The notes under the pieces were generated by a model that saw only the letters and a program-made list of their open reading frames with translations, searched no databases and was not told the origin of the DNA. Source: Desulfobacteraceae bacterium (lineage in GTDB: Bacteria > Desulfobacterota > Desulfobacteria > Desulfobacterales > Desulfobacteraceae). Taken from it: a stretch of 11,379 nt of DNA. Location: positions 1 to 11,379 of the forward strand of contig DAOWDR010000199.1 in NCBI GenBank assembly GCA_030638935.1, in the 5' to 3' direction. The position numbers and the translations under genes are program-made. Position 1 is the first letter of the stretch. The number at the start of each line of letters is the position of its first letter. Shown here piece after piece: positions 1-7,334 of this stretch.

Positions 1-931
1 CAAACCCAAAGTTTGTGATTCCCCTGGGGCAATATTCGATGCAGTCCATGCAAAGGGTGCATTCTTCACCTATAAATCTGTATTTGGCATCAAATTTTTC
101 CGGTTCCAAGAGGTCTGGTTTAAAAGCGACTGGTTCAAAGGCGTTCATGGGACAGCCCCTTGCACACAATTGACACCCCTTGCAGGCTTTTACCGGCCTT
201 CTTTTGAAAATGGACACCTTTGAAATAAGGGCAAAAAGCGCCCCCAAAGGACATAAATTCCGGCACCAGAACCGTTTGCCAAAAAATTCCAGGGCCAAAA
301 TTCCTGCCAGCAAAAAAAAGGAAAGAAAAGAAAGGTAAAAAAAACTTTGCTTATGGGGTAAAATAAAGGATTTTAAGATCCCATACAAAGGTTCCGTCAA
401 GTCTGACAACCAGGCCGGGCCTGACAGGTAAATTTTGTCAAAAAACCCTGTTACCAGAAAATTAAATGCCGGGTCAAAACCAAAGGCCATGCCCCTGACC
501 AGGATTGAAAAAGGATCTACAAACCCTAATAATTGAACGGAGAACAAGGAAGAAATCAGGACAATACCAAGTAAACCATATTTTATGAACCTCAGATTAG
601 TCCATGGCACACCTGCTTTTTTATGGGGTCCAAATCCTCTATTGGCCATGTCGGTCAGGGTTCCCAAAGGACAGATCCAGCCGCAAAAAAAGCGTCCCAG
701 AACAAGGGTGAGTACCACCATAACCAGGCAGGGCCAGAGCAGATTGACAAAGGTTCCTGCAGCCAGGGTCACACAGGCCCCCACAAGCGGGTCTATCCGG
801 AAAAGAATGTTCACGGCATAGGGAATGGTATCTGTGCCGCCATAGTCGGTGAGCCTGAACAGGACCAGAAATATAATAAGGCCCAGGATCTGGCTTGCCC
901 TGCGAAGCTGTTTCCAAATATCTTTTCCCAT
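1..931 (-). CDS. NapH-like membrane polyferredoxin (4Fe-4S binding protein), 3' end cut by window edge
   Basis: The minus-strand frame is open from an ATG at 931 to the window edge (310 codons, no stop, so partial). Hydrophobic segments lie at about residues 15-25, 64-80, 116-136 and 197-216. Two cysteine motifs typical of the NapH/CcoG-like family follow membrane segments: C83-GWI-C87-P-L-G and C223-RNL-C227-P-L-G. A soluble part carries two ferredoxin clusters, C250xxC253xxC256xxxC260-P and C291xxC294xxC297xxxC301-P. Members of this family pass electrons between a quinone pool and soluble or periplasmic partners; the partner here is unknown. The start lies 10 nt after the stop of the DUF362 gene, with a weak AAGG upstream, so the two are almost surely co-transcribed. 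The family is clear; the specific function is not. Confidence 0.85.
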   Translation of the reverse strand, partial: MGKDIWKQLRRASQILGLIIFLVLFRLTDYGGTDTIPYAVNILFRIDPLVGACVTLAAGTFVNLLWPCLVMVVLTLVLGRFFCGWICPLGTLTDMANRGFGPHKKAGVPWTNLRFIKYGLLGIVLISSLFSVQLLGFVDPFSILVRGMAFGFDPAFNFLVTGFFDKIYLSGPAWLSDLTEPLYGILKSFILPHKQSFFYLSFLSFFLLAGILALEFFGKRFWCRNLCPLGALFALISKVSIFKRRPVKACKGCQLCARGCPMNAFEPVAFKPDLLEPEKFDAKYRFIGEECTLCMDCIEYCPRGITNFGF

Positions 932-941
932 GGCCTTAAGC

Positions 942-1868
942 CTAAACCATCCGAATATGACAGCGGTCAAGATCTATCTGGCCAAGTCCCCTCTTAAACC
1001 CCTCCACCGTGGACCCGACCTCTTCGGGTTTCAGTCCGAACAGGGTAGTGGTATAGGCATCAACTGCAATGGGATCCAGCCCTGCAATCATGGTATCCAA
1101 TTTTTTAACATCATCAAGGCTACCACCCGAAGGACCGTTTCGCGTGATCACCCGGGTGGCGTCCACCAGGGTCAAATCCGGTCGGATTACCAGATTCAAA
1201 TCGGCAATTTTGGCGCTCAGATTATAGTGAATTTTACCCCGCCATCCCCCGATCACACCCATGGCGTTTTTAAGTCCCATACTCAACCCCGAACTGCTGT
1301 GGTGCTTGGCCACGGGAACGTTGATATAGCAATCCGCTTCCAGGGCATCCTTGTAAAAGGGCCATTTCTTCAATGATCTGCCCTGCTTTATGGTGACGGG
1401 GACAAATTTGCGGTCATCCACATAACTACATTGCACCCGTTTATCCTTCATCTTATCAAGGGCCGGCTTGATTCCGCTGTTTTGGTAGCATCGCCGCTCC
1501 TCGTTACAAGTCCGGTCAAAGACCAGCACCTTGGCGGCACCGGCTTCAAGGGCCAGACTTGCAAGGGTTGAAACAATCAAAGGATGGGTATTGGCCCCCT
1601 GGTCCACGTTCCGGTCCCAGCCGATGTTGGGTTTAATTACCACCCGGTCCCCGGGGCTGACAAATTTACCCATACCGCCGGCTGAATCCACCAGCTGCCG
1701 GGTCATGGCAGAATAATTAGTTCCCTTGGCCACCAGTATTTCCGGGGTTAGGGCCGAGGTAGCCAGAACTTCAGGGGTGATGTCAAACACCGGCGGTACA
1801 AAAAGGGTGCCGGCAGACCACAGGGAGACCTGTTTTAAAAATTTCCGCCTGTCCATTTGCTTATCCAT
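942..1868 (-). CDS. Tat-exported DUF362 domain protein
   Basis: A 308-residue protein with a twin-arginine signal at its N-terminus (R7-R8-K-F-L-K, then a hydrophobic stretch from about 15 to 27), so it is probably exported folded. The rest matches DUF362: a VVIKPNIGW block near residue 77, a THPLIV block, an EAGAAKVLVFDR block, and YINVPVAKHH followed by GLKNAMGVIGG. DUF362 proteins are often found with Fe-S proteins, but their reaction is not established, and this copy has no ferredoxin domain of its own. Its two cysteines near residue 120-127 and a few others do not form a cluster motif. The start is supported by AAGGAG seven bases upstream. It is the first gene of the operon with the membrane polyferredoxin, which may supply the cofactors it lacks. 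Confidence 0.88.
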   Translation of the reverse strand: MDKQMDRRKFLKQVSLWSAGTLFVPPVFDITPEVLATSALTPEILVAKGTNYSAMTRQLVDSAGGMGKFVSPGDRVVIKPNIGWDRNVDQGANTHPLIVSTLASLALEAGAAKVLVFDRTCNEERRCYQNSGIKPALDKMKDKRVQCSYVDDRKFVPVTIKQGRSLKKWPFYKDALEADCYINVPVAKHHSSSGLSMGLKNAMGVIGGWRGKIHYNLSAKIADLNLVIRPDLTLVDATRVITRNGPSGGSLDDVKKLDTMIAGLDPIAVDAYTTTLFGLKPEEVGSTVEGFKRGLGQIDLDRCHIRMV

Positions 1869-1904
1869 GGGGATTCTCCTTGGTTTGATAGGAAGGTTTG
1901 TTAA

Positions 1905-1932
1905 AGTTTACGCAATCCCCCTTCTTTGTCAA
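1905..1932 (-). promoter_or_regulatory. Sigma-70-type promoter for the DUF362 operon
   Basis: On the minus strand, TTGACA (1927-1932) is followed after 16 bp by TAAACT (1905-1910). Transcription would begin near 1898, giving a leader of about 30 nt that contains the AAGGAG ribosome site. The -35 is a perfect consensus match; the -10 matches at four of six positions. Confidence 0.6.
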
Positions 1933-1949
1933 GAATAATTCAAAAGGCT

Positions 1950-1978
1950 TTGACTAAACCACTTGCATATATTATATT
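1950..1978 (+). promoter_or_regulatory. Sigma-70-type promoter for the GAF-domain gene
   Basis: TTGACT (1950-1955), a 17-bp spacer, then TATATT (1973-1978). Both boxes match consensus at five of six positions. The start site would be near 1985, leaving a leader of about 160 nt before the ATG. A second possible -10, TATAAT at 2109-2114, has no convincing -35. The box lies only 17 bp from the opposing DUF362 promoter, so the two are back to back. Confidence 0.55.
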
Positions 1979-2144
1979 TATGACACGATATTCTTTCAAA
2001 ATTAAATAATAGTTCAATCTGAATAGTTCATTTTCTTTGTTTTCATTTTACGATTGATTTCCTGGGGTTTTAACCGGCACAGAACAAAAACATGCGCCAG
2101 TGCCGACTTATAATTTACAATAATTTAAACCAAGGGAGGCCAAA

Positions 2145-2762
2145 ATGGATGATCACGCAATGTATTACGACACCATCATCAAACTCACCACTGCCATTTC
2201 CCAGTGCAAGGACCCGGAAGAAGTCGCACTGATCACGGCAGAAAGTGTCAAAACCGCATTTAAAGCCAAGGGATGCTCTATATTTCTGGTGAACAGGGAT
2301 ACCAGAGAACTGGGGCTTGTGGCCTCCTTCGGCTTAAGCAAAAACTATCTGAACAAGGGCCCCATCCATTTCATGCAGACCATCAGGGAAGCAAAGGATG
2401 CTATCCCCATTGCCATTTACGATGTCATGGATGATCCCAGAATCGAATACCCGGAACAGGCCAAAGAAGAAGGCATTGCCTCCCTTCTAGGGGTTCCCAT
2501 CATCAGTCATAACAAGATCCTCGGTGCTCTTCGCATTTACTCTTCAACCCCCTGGGAATTCTCCTATAACGACATCAACCTGCTCCAGGCCGCCGCCCTG
2601 ATCTGTGGTATGGCCATGGACATGTGCCGGATGTACAAAGGGTATAAAACCAGCATAGAAATCCTTAAAAACATGAGGGGGGAAGATACATACAAAACCA
2701 ACAAATGGACTCCCTATGAAGGGGTTCCCAAAAGTTCCGACCCCTCCATCTGCGACTATTAA
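2145..2762 (+). CDS. GAF-domain protein
   Basis: A 205-residue soluble protein. Residues about 10-155 form a single GAF fold: a helix with the KDPEEVALITAESVKTAF pattern, GCSIFLV and LGLVASFGLS strands, a variable segment ending in PRIEYPEQAKEEGI, then SLLGVPI and LGALRIYSS, and a closing helix. This is the usual small-molecule or chromophore binding scaffold. No output domain (kinase, cyclase, helix-turn-helix) follows; the last 45 residues or so are a charged tail with no family I recognise. The ligand cannot be read from the sequence. The ATG is preceded by GGGAGG seven bases upstream. The gene stands alone, divergent from the DUF362 operon and convergent with the sulfite reductase gene. 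Confidence 0.85.
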   Translation: MDDHAMYYDTIIKLTTAISQCKDPEEVALITAESVKTAFKAKGCSIFLVNRDTRELGLVASFGLSKNYLNKGPIHFMQTIREAKDAIPIAIYDVMDDPRIEYPEQAKEEGIASLLGVPIISHNKILGALRIYSSTPWEFSYNDINLLQAAALICGMAMDMCRMYKGYKTSIEILKNMRGEDTYKTNKWTPYEGVPKSSDPSICDY

Positions 2763-2812
2763 CCCCGAAACGGGCATGCCCCAGGAATATTCCGATGACA
2801 CACACAAAAACA

Positions 2813-2842
2813 GGGGCTGGGATCCATCATGATTCCAGCCCC
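2813..2842. terminator. Bidirectional rho-independent terminator
   Basis: A 12-bp inverted repeat (2813-2824 against 2831-2842, one mismatch, GGGGCTGG/CCAGCCCC at its base) with a 6-nt loop. On the minus strand it is followed by a short T-rich run (TGTTTTTG), on the plus strand by ATTAATTT. It sits between two convergent genes and can serve both, more strongly the minus one. Confidence 0.7.
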
Positions 2843-2848
2843 ATTAAT

Positions 2849-3511
2849 TTATCCCAAAAGGGCCTGTTTTATGGTATCAAGGCCAAGTCTGTCCACCATC
2901 CGGCCCAAGCGCTCCCGCTTTGAGTTTTCCCGGTAATAGTCCACCACCTTCGCAACCATCTCTTCGGCTGTTTCAAAAGAAAGATCTTCCACAAGAATAT
3001 CGGCCAGCCGGGGCCTTGCAGACCCGTTTCCCCCGATCTGCACAGTCCATCCGTTCTGGGTACCGTAGAGGGAGATATCCTTGATACAATTTTCAGCGCA
3101 TTGGACCTTGCAGCCGGAAACTCCCATTTTCATCTTGCTGGGCAAAACCATACCGTGGTAAGCCTGATCCAGTTTCATCCCCATTTTCAGGCTGTCTTGT
3201 TTGGCCAGCCTGCAATACTGGATTCCAGGGCAAACCTTAATGCTCCTCACACAAAGCCCTGTGGCAAATCCTGGATCCATGTCCAGGTCCTTCCACACCC
3301 CATCCACCTGATCCTCGGAAATGCCAATAAGAGCAATCCTGGCGGCACTGGTAACCTTTAGTTGGGACACATCATATTTTTCCGCCACATCCGCAAGTTT
3401 TCGAAGCTGGACCGGCTTCACCACCCCGCAGGGCAGATGGGGGGCAATGGCGTAGGTGATATTTTCCTTGCCCCGCTGACGAATCACGCCTTTTTCACCG
3501 TCTTTGAGCAT
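2849..3511 (-). CDS. Low-molecular-weight (assimilatory-type) sulfite reductase
   Basis: A 220-residue sirohaem/4Fe-4S protein of the nitrite/sulfite reductase superfamily. It has the short half-domain near residues 10-75 (with a TSAARIAL block whose Arg58 would contact the sirohaem) and the diagnostic cluster motif C94-x5-C100 with C134-x3-C138. Three more cysteines (28, 87, 142) are present. The size agrees with the small sulfite reductases described in Desulfovibrio (about 220 residues), roughly half a normal subunit, and no partner subunit is adjacent. The expected reaction is six-electron reduction of sulfite to sulfide in the cytoplasm; nitrite is possible. I place the start at 3511 because AGAGGAG lies six to seven bases upstream; a longer frame from an ATG at 3538 has no ribosome site. 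Confidence 0.87.
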   Translation of the reverse strand: MLKDGEKGVIRQRGKENITYAIAPHLPCGVVKPVQLRKLADVAEKYDVSQLKVTSAARIALIGISEDQVDGVWKDLDMDPGFATGLCVRSIKVCPGIQYCRLAKQDSLKMGMKLDQAYHGMVLPSKMKMGVSGCKVQCAENCIKDISLYGTQNGWTVQIGGNGSARPRLADILVEDLSFETAEEMVAKVVDYYRENSKRERLGRMVDRLGLDTIKQALLG

Positions 3512-3617
3512 TTCACACTCCTCTTTTATTGTATCCATAGTTCATTGGATGTTTGTCCAGCATTCTTCCAATGATGCCGCAGTTTTAATACTGCCACCCA
3601 TCTATGTCAATCCCGAT

Positions 3618-3646
3618 TTTATAAGTGCCCGACACCCCATTGTCAC
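3618..3646 (-). promoter_or_regulatory. Sigma-70-type promoter for the sulfite reductase gene
   Basis: On the minus strand GTGACA (3641-3646), a 17-bp spacer, then TATAAA (3618-3623). Each box differs from consensus at one position. Start near 3611 gives a leader of about 100 nt to the ATG at 3511. A further TTGACA downstream of it, at about 3605, lacks a good -10. Confidence 0.5.
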
Positions 3647-3837
3647 TACCCCAGGGCGATCGCATGCAAATTTTGATTTGAATAAAATCTGTATCAAATG
3701 AAGAGAGCCAGCGTTCAAAGGACAATCCTTAGGTGGGATGCTATTCACTGATTAAATAATTCCTGTCAGGCCACAAGATGTGAAACCAGGTGAGACCCTT
3801 TCTTAAGAAAAGTTATAGACCTCTTTGGCATCATTCC

Positions 3838-3972
3838 GGCAGTGGCGGGGAAAGGTACTCCATTTCATTCTCACCGGACGTCCGTGTCCGGTTCCGAGGT
3901 AAATGATTCCTATACCGCGTCCATGCGCCCCGGAACCATTTAATCCATTCCGCACCTTCCCCCGCCACTGCC
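3838..3972 (+). repeat. Structured palindromic element, copy A
   Basis: Its ends form a 19-bp inverted repeat with one mismatch (starting GGCAGTGGCGGGG and ending CGCCACTGCC). Inside are two more stems: ACCGGAC/GTCCGGT (3873-3879 with 3886-3892) and GGTTCCG/CGGAACC (about 3890-3896 with 3931-3937). The whole therefore folds as a branched structure in DNA or RNA. A diverged second copy lies at 7335-7492 on the other strand; the best-conserved block here is 3873-3905. No clear target duplication flanks it. It could be a REP-like or MITE-like non-autonomous element, or a structured RNA. I do not recognise the family. Confidence 0.7.
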
Positions 3973-4273
3973 TCTGCCCCTGACAAAGACAACTCCATAG
4001 CCCATTTCAAAAATTTCTTGCGAATCAAAAAAAACTGAAAATTTCGCCCAAAATGGTCAAGGTTACAATTGATATTCTTAACAGTTGTAGGCCCGACAAA
4101 ATTACCTCCAGGATAATAATTCTTGAGCCCACTCGATCAACAAAATATATTAGTAAGTTGATTCTTATACCTGCGGAATTGAAAACTGTGGCATACCATA
4201 TCTTGTGATCTGAAAATTACGGAAAAAGCGAATATTTACAGATAGTCCACAGGATTTGTTTTCCTTTGAAAAT

Positions 4274-4288
4274 TGGATATAATATCCA
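4274..4288. promoter_or_regulatory. Perfect 15-bp palindrome, possible operator
   Basis: TGGATAT-A-ATATCCA reads the same on both strands. It lies in AT-rich DNA about 190 bp past the end of the STAS-like gene, with no promoter of a known gene around it. It could be a protein binding site or chance. Confidence 0.3.
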
Positions 4289-4480
4289 GTCTTGGAAATC
4301 TCAAACGCTCCGATAATATTCTAACAAATTCAAATTTTCGACTCTATTATTAATAAGTATATTTTGAGGCAACGCCATAAATGAAAGTAGTCAGTTAATA
4401 AAGTTTAATGACCAAGCTGACCAGATCGCTCATCGGACTCATATTGATAGGTCGCACTCGTTCACCCTGTTATCAACTGG

Positions 4481-4855
4481 TTATTTTTCGCTAAGAGATA
4501 GCCATTTAATGGCTTCTTCTCTGTCAGAGTAAACTTTGTAATCGTAAGGATGCCCTACTTTTTCCTTAATTTCCATTGCTAATTCAAGCTTCTTTCTTTG
4601 GCTGGCATCCTCAATGAGGAAGGCCGTTTTTTTTTGAAAAGGATGCTTTCCAATATGCTGAGCGCCTTCAAAAGAAAACGAAAATGAATTTTTGCAATTT
4701 ACAAGAAGAGCGAATGGTTCTTTCCGTAACTCGTTCCAGAAGTTCCAGCTTTCCTCTGCACATTTGTGATCTATTATGACATCTTCTTTATCAATCGTCT
4801 CAAAGATGTCGTCCGCAATTTGATAAATGTTACAGAATGACAGTGAATATTCCAT
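4481..4855 (-). CDS. STAS/SpoIIAA-like domain protein
   Basis: A 124-residue soluble protein of the SpoIIAA-like STAS superfamily. It shows the usual order: short N-terminal strands, a central strand (PFALLVNCKNS, about 47-57), a KTAFLIED strand near 76-83, a long charged helix (QRKKLELAMEIKEKV), and the closing YKVYSDREEAIKWL motif that is typical of these small proteins (F/Y-x-DREEAIxWL). Members often act as anti-sigma antagonists or lipid/ligand-binding modules, but no partner kinase or sigma factor is near. The ATG has AAGGA six to seven bases upstream. It lies alone in an AT-rich accessory stretch and may have been acquired. Confidence 0.65.
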   Translation of the reverse strand: MEYSLSFCNIYQIADDIFETIDKEDVIIDHKCAEESWNFWNELRKEPFALLVNCKNSFSFSFEGAQHIGKHPFQKKTAFLIEDASQRKKLELAMEIKEKVGHPYDYKVYSDREEAIKWLSLSEK

Positions 4856-5304
4856 GGCTAATCCTTGTTAAGTATTGAATGTTATTTTCGATAAAAACAA
4901 ATCATTTCAAACATTATCAGCAATTCTATTTTTTGTTTATTGTAAAATTGATAAATGTAAAATTGATAAATGTAAAATATTATCAAAAATTGATGTGATA
5001 TTCAACAAAATTTCGGGTAACTCTGGCAAACAAAAATCAACTTTACAAAAAAATTAAGCGGTCCCATTCTGATGTGGTGTGGACTATTATTAATAGCCCC
5101 CTCAATTTTTCTGAATCGCAGCCCCATACCACATATTGTGGTTGAGGCAAATTATCCTTTGATACCAGAGAGTAATTTTATTACATAGGTACCATACAGA
5201 ATAATTGATGTTGTGAATTTGTGAGAGTTTTTCAAGCTCACTCACACACAATCATAGCTCGATTATTCTGGGGTAAATAGTTTCATTTTTTCCTGTGTAT
5301 TTAT
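4856..5304. other. AT-rich intergenic region between the STAS-like gene and the insertion sequence
   Basis: No gene is supported. It contains a short tandem repeat (4941-4980), a palindrome CTATTA-T-TAATAG (5084-5096), a hairpin ACCAC-ATATT-GTGGT (5128-5142) and a GTGAG/CTCAC hairpin near 5221-5241. A 60-codon plus-strand frame from 4875 lacks a ribosome site and is largely made by the tandem repeat. Confidence 0.6.
4941..4980 (+). repeat. 15-bp tandem repeat, about 2.6 copies
   Basis: The unit TGTAAAATTGATAAA occurs at 4941-4955 and 4956-4970 exactly and continues as a partial third copy to about 4980. It is AT-rich and non-coding; it may be replication slippage. Confidence 0.75.
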
Positions 5305-5442
5305 GTTGAGCACGAAATGATTTCTGCTTAAAGAGGGGTGAAGCTCCCCACAAACAAAATGTATCATCTAAATAATCATTTTAGTGATATTTTTAATGAT
5401 CAATCTGCAATAAAGCAGTTGAAAGTTATGAGGAGCTTCACT

Positions 5443-6891
5443 ATGAAAAAGAGAAACATTTTTCAAAATCAAAGTCAAGAAATCCTTACATTGTTCGAGA
5501 TGGCACAAGACAGATCAAAAGTGATGTGCATCCCAATTGATTATGCTAAAAAAGACCATGTTGCAATGTTCTGCAATGGTAATGGGAAAATTATTCGAAA
5601 ACCCTTCTCGATAAAAAATACGCCAGAAGGTAAAGACTATTTAATTGACCAGGTTAGAAAATCCTGTCGTCACCATGGCATTAGCCCCCAGCATGTTTTT
5701 TACGGTGGTGAAGACTGTGGATCTTACACCGATAATTTTATTGCGGCTTTGCGTTTAGAGAATTGTCTGGTGGCAGGAGTAAATGCCCTTGATGCAAAAA
5801 AGCATCGTGAAAATGTACAGGCAAGTACTGACCGGTTAGATTTGTTGGGGATCAGCAAAGTACTTCTTAATTGCAGAGGCAACTGCTCTCCTGCTCAATC
5901 CGGAATTTACTGGAATTTAAGGACACTTATCCGGGAAAGGCGAAAACTTGTAAATATTGCAACCGGGGTAAGAAACAGGATTCATAATATTGTTGATCGA
6001 ATTTTCCCTGGGTTCTTAAATGAAAAAAAGAGTGGCATTTTTCCCTTTTCAAAAGGATCATTGTCACTAATGGAAAACCGATTCAGTGTAAATCAAATCC
6101 GTCGACGCAGGCGTTCTACTTTAGCAAAATTTCTTGCCGGCCAGTTAGTGCAGCATTCAAATCGCTGTGCTGAAAAACTCCAGCAATATGCTTCCCAAGT
6201 TCTTCAACCCCCAACAGACCGCATTGCAACGTTGCAGATTTCGTTAAAGCACCAGGTTAAACTTTTTAATTGCCTGCAAGAGAGCATTTTGCATCTAAAC
6301 AAAGAAATCGCTGAACATTTAGCCCAAACTCCTGGAGCCTTTCTAACTAGTATCAGGGGGATTGGTATTACTTTGGCCGCAGGTGTAAGTGCTGAGATTG
6401 GAGATCCAAATAAACAAGGATCTTTATCTAATTTGGCTTCATACGCCGGCATCATTCCAAGGGTTAAACAAACCGGTGGTATTCAAGGAAAAACTCATGT
6501 CAAAAAAGTAGGAAAACGTTGCAACCGAATCCTTAAAAACTACGTCGTGCAGTCCGCTTCTCACATAGGCTTGTCTGGTCCGGACGATTTGAAAATGGAT
6601 TATAAAAGGCGTGATGCACAAGGCCAACATGCAGATTTTGGAATAGCCAGAAGATACCTGCGTATGGCAATTTGTCTGATGAGAACTGATCAAACCTATT
6701 TGCCAAAAAATTTGCGAAGTACTGAAAATAATATGAAAGAACGAGCTGAATATTATATCACGAGTTGGCCAACACTCCATACAAAATGGAAAAGGTCAGG
6801 AGCATTGGATATAGCATTTGATAAAGATATGCGGTTAGGTCAATGGCGCAACATGATACAGGAGCTTTATGGAATAGAACTTACATTGTAA
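5443..6891 (+). CDS. IS110-family transposase (DEDD recombinase)
   Basis: A 482-residue recombinase with the two domains of the family. The N-terminal RuvC-like domain has Asp33 (PIDYAKK), Glu90 (YGGEDCG), Asp130 and Asp133 (STDRLDLLG), matching the DEDD set. A middle basic, coiled part follows (RRRRR at 220-224). The C-terminal Transposase_20 domain has a helix-hairpin-helix (IRGIGITLAAGVSAEIGD, 304-321) and the SYAGIIPRVKQTGG block (333-346). In family members studied the nucleophile is a Ser in that block; here the equivalent position appears to be Thr344. I start at the ATG at 5443, because AGGAG lies seven bases upstream. A GTG at 5338 would add 35 residues but its purine stretch abuts the codon. 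Confidence 0.88.
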   Translation: MKKRNIFQNQSQEILTLFEMAQDRSKVMCIPIDYAKKDHVAMFCNGNGKIIRKPFSIKNTPEGKDYLIDQVRKSCRHHGISPQHVFYGGEDCGSYTDNFIAALRLENCLVAGVNALDAKKHRENVQASTDRLDLLGISKVLLNCRGNCSPAQSGIYWNLRTLIRERRKLVNIATGVRNRIHNIVDRIFPGFLNEKKSGIFPFSKGSLSLMENRFSVNQIRRRRRSTLAKFLAGQLVQHSNRCAEKLQQYASQVLQPPTDRIATLQISLKHQVKLFNCLQESILHLNKEIAEHLAQTPGAFLTSIRGIGITLAAGVSAEIGDPNKQGSLSNLASYAGIIPRVKQTGGIQGKTHVKKVGKRCNRILKNYVVQSASHIGLSGPDDLKMDYKRRDAQGQHADFGIARRYLRMAICLMRTDQTYLPKNLRSTENNMKERAEYYITSWPTLHTKWKRSGALDIAFDKDMRLGQWRNMIQELYGIELTL

Positions 6892-7270
6892 ATATAGACA
6901 AGATTTGAGGTTTTTAATTTACGGTTAATAAATTTTGCGGACAGGATGGCTATTAATACATTGTCGCGGGATTCTGGAAATAATGGATCTTTATGACGGC
7001 TTTTTAGTTGAATGTCTTACCATGTCCGCTCCAATAATAAATTATGGCTCTAAGGTGCTCTGATCCTCAAGTTTATTCTTAAGAGATCTTGTTATGCCTG
7101 TGTGCCAAAATTGGACATAAAGGCATGGGGTTTCACCTGTAATGCAAAATTTTGAGAATCTATGATTTTAAAAATCAAATCGGTCTCACTCTTTTTTTAA
7201 AAATCGATAAAATCGGGAGTGTGAGGTATTGCTTAAAAACAAGTTGAAAATAATTGTTGATTTCGTCTTG
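6892..7270 (+). ncRNA. Candidate bridge/seek RNA region of the insertion sequence
   Basis: This gene-free tail lies between the transposase stop and the right inverted repeat, where IS1111-type elements encode their guide RNA. It contains stem-loops: ATGCCT (7094-7099) with AGGCAT (7121-7126), enclosing a smaller TGTGCC/GGACA stem; a GATTTT/AAAATC hairpin near 7164-7176; and CTCACTC (7185-7191) with GAGTGTGAG (7217-7225). The position and folding are seen; the RNA itself, its ends and its loops are inferred. Confidence 0.4.
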
Positions 7271-7334
7271 GTGCTCAACTTACCTTATTTTTGTTCAGCC
7301 CAGAAATATAATTTTTCATAACAATCAGGACATA

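Larger units (their letters stand above)
3539..4480. other. Long intergenic stretch without a convincing gene
   Basis: Apart from the promoter at 3618-3646, structured element A (3838-3972) and a short perfect palindrome at 4274-4288, I see no gene here. The part after 3973 is strongly AT-rich with stops in all frames. A 65-codon minus-strand frame over 3831-4028 is explained by the palindromic element rather than by coding. Confidence 0.7.
5301..7283 (+). mobile_element. IS110-family insertion sequence, IS1111-like layout
   Basis: The element holds one transposase gene (5443-6891) bracketed by an inverted pair: GTTGAGCAC at 5305-5313 and GTGCTCAAC at 7271-7279, extending to 11 of 12 matching bases outwards. 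Short subterminal inverted repeats and a long non-coding stretch after the transposase (about 380 nt) are the hallmarks of the IS1111 group of IS110; the plain IS110 group has its non-coding region in front. The exact ends and the core target bases cannot be fixed from one copy, so the limits given are approximate. The element seems intact: the frame is open and both repeats are present. Confidence 0.65.

Noticed and set aside
849..1376. 175-codon plus-strand frame
   Set aside because: Antisense to the DUF362 gene, which has a clear Tat signal, family motifs and ribosome site.
3833..3848. Sigma-54-like match TGGCATC-N4-CGGCA
   Set aside because: The -12 box is poor and it overlaps the end of element A with no gene downstream on that strand.
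3831..4028. 65-codon minus-strand frame
   Set aside because: It runs across the palindromic element A; the open frame is a by-product of its GC-rich stems and there is no ribosome site.
4875..5057. 60-codon plus-strand frame
   Set aside because: No ribosome site; its repeated KIDKC residues come from the 15-bp tandem repeat.
4343..5096. Shared 12-base string CTATTATTAATA at 4343 and 5084 and TTGAGGCAA near 4364 and 5142
   Set aside because: The spacing differs between the two places and the DNA is AT-rich, so chance is the simpler reading.
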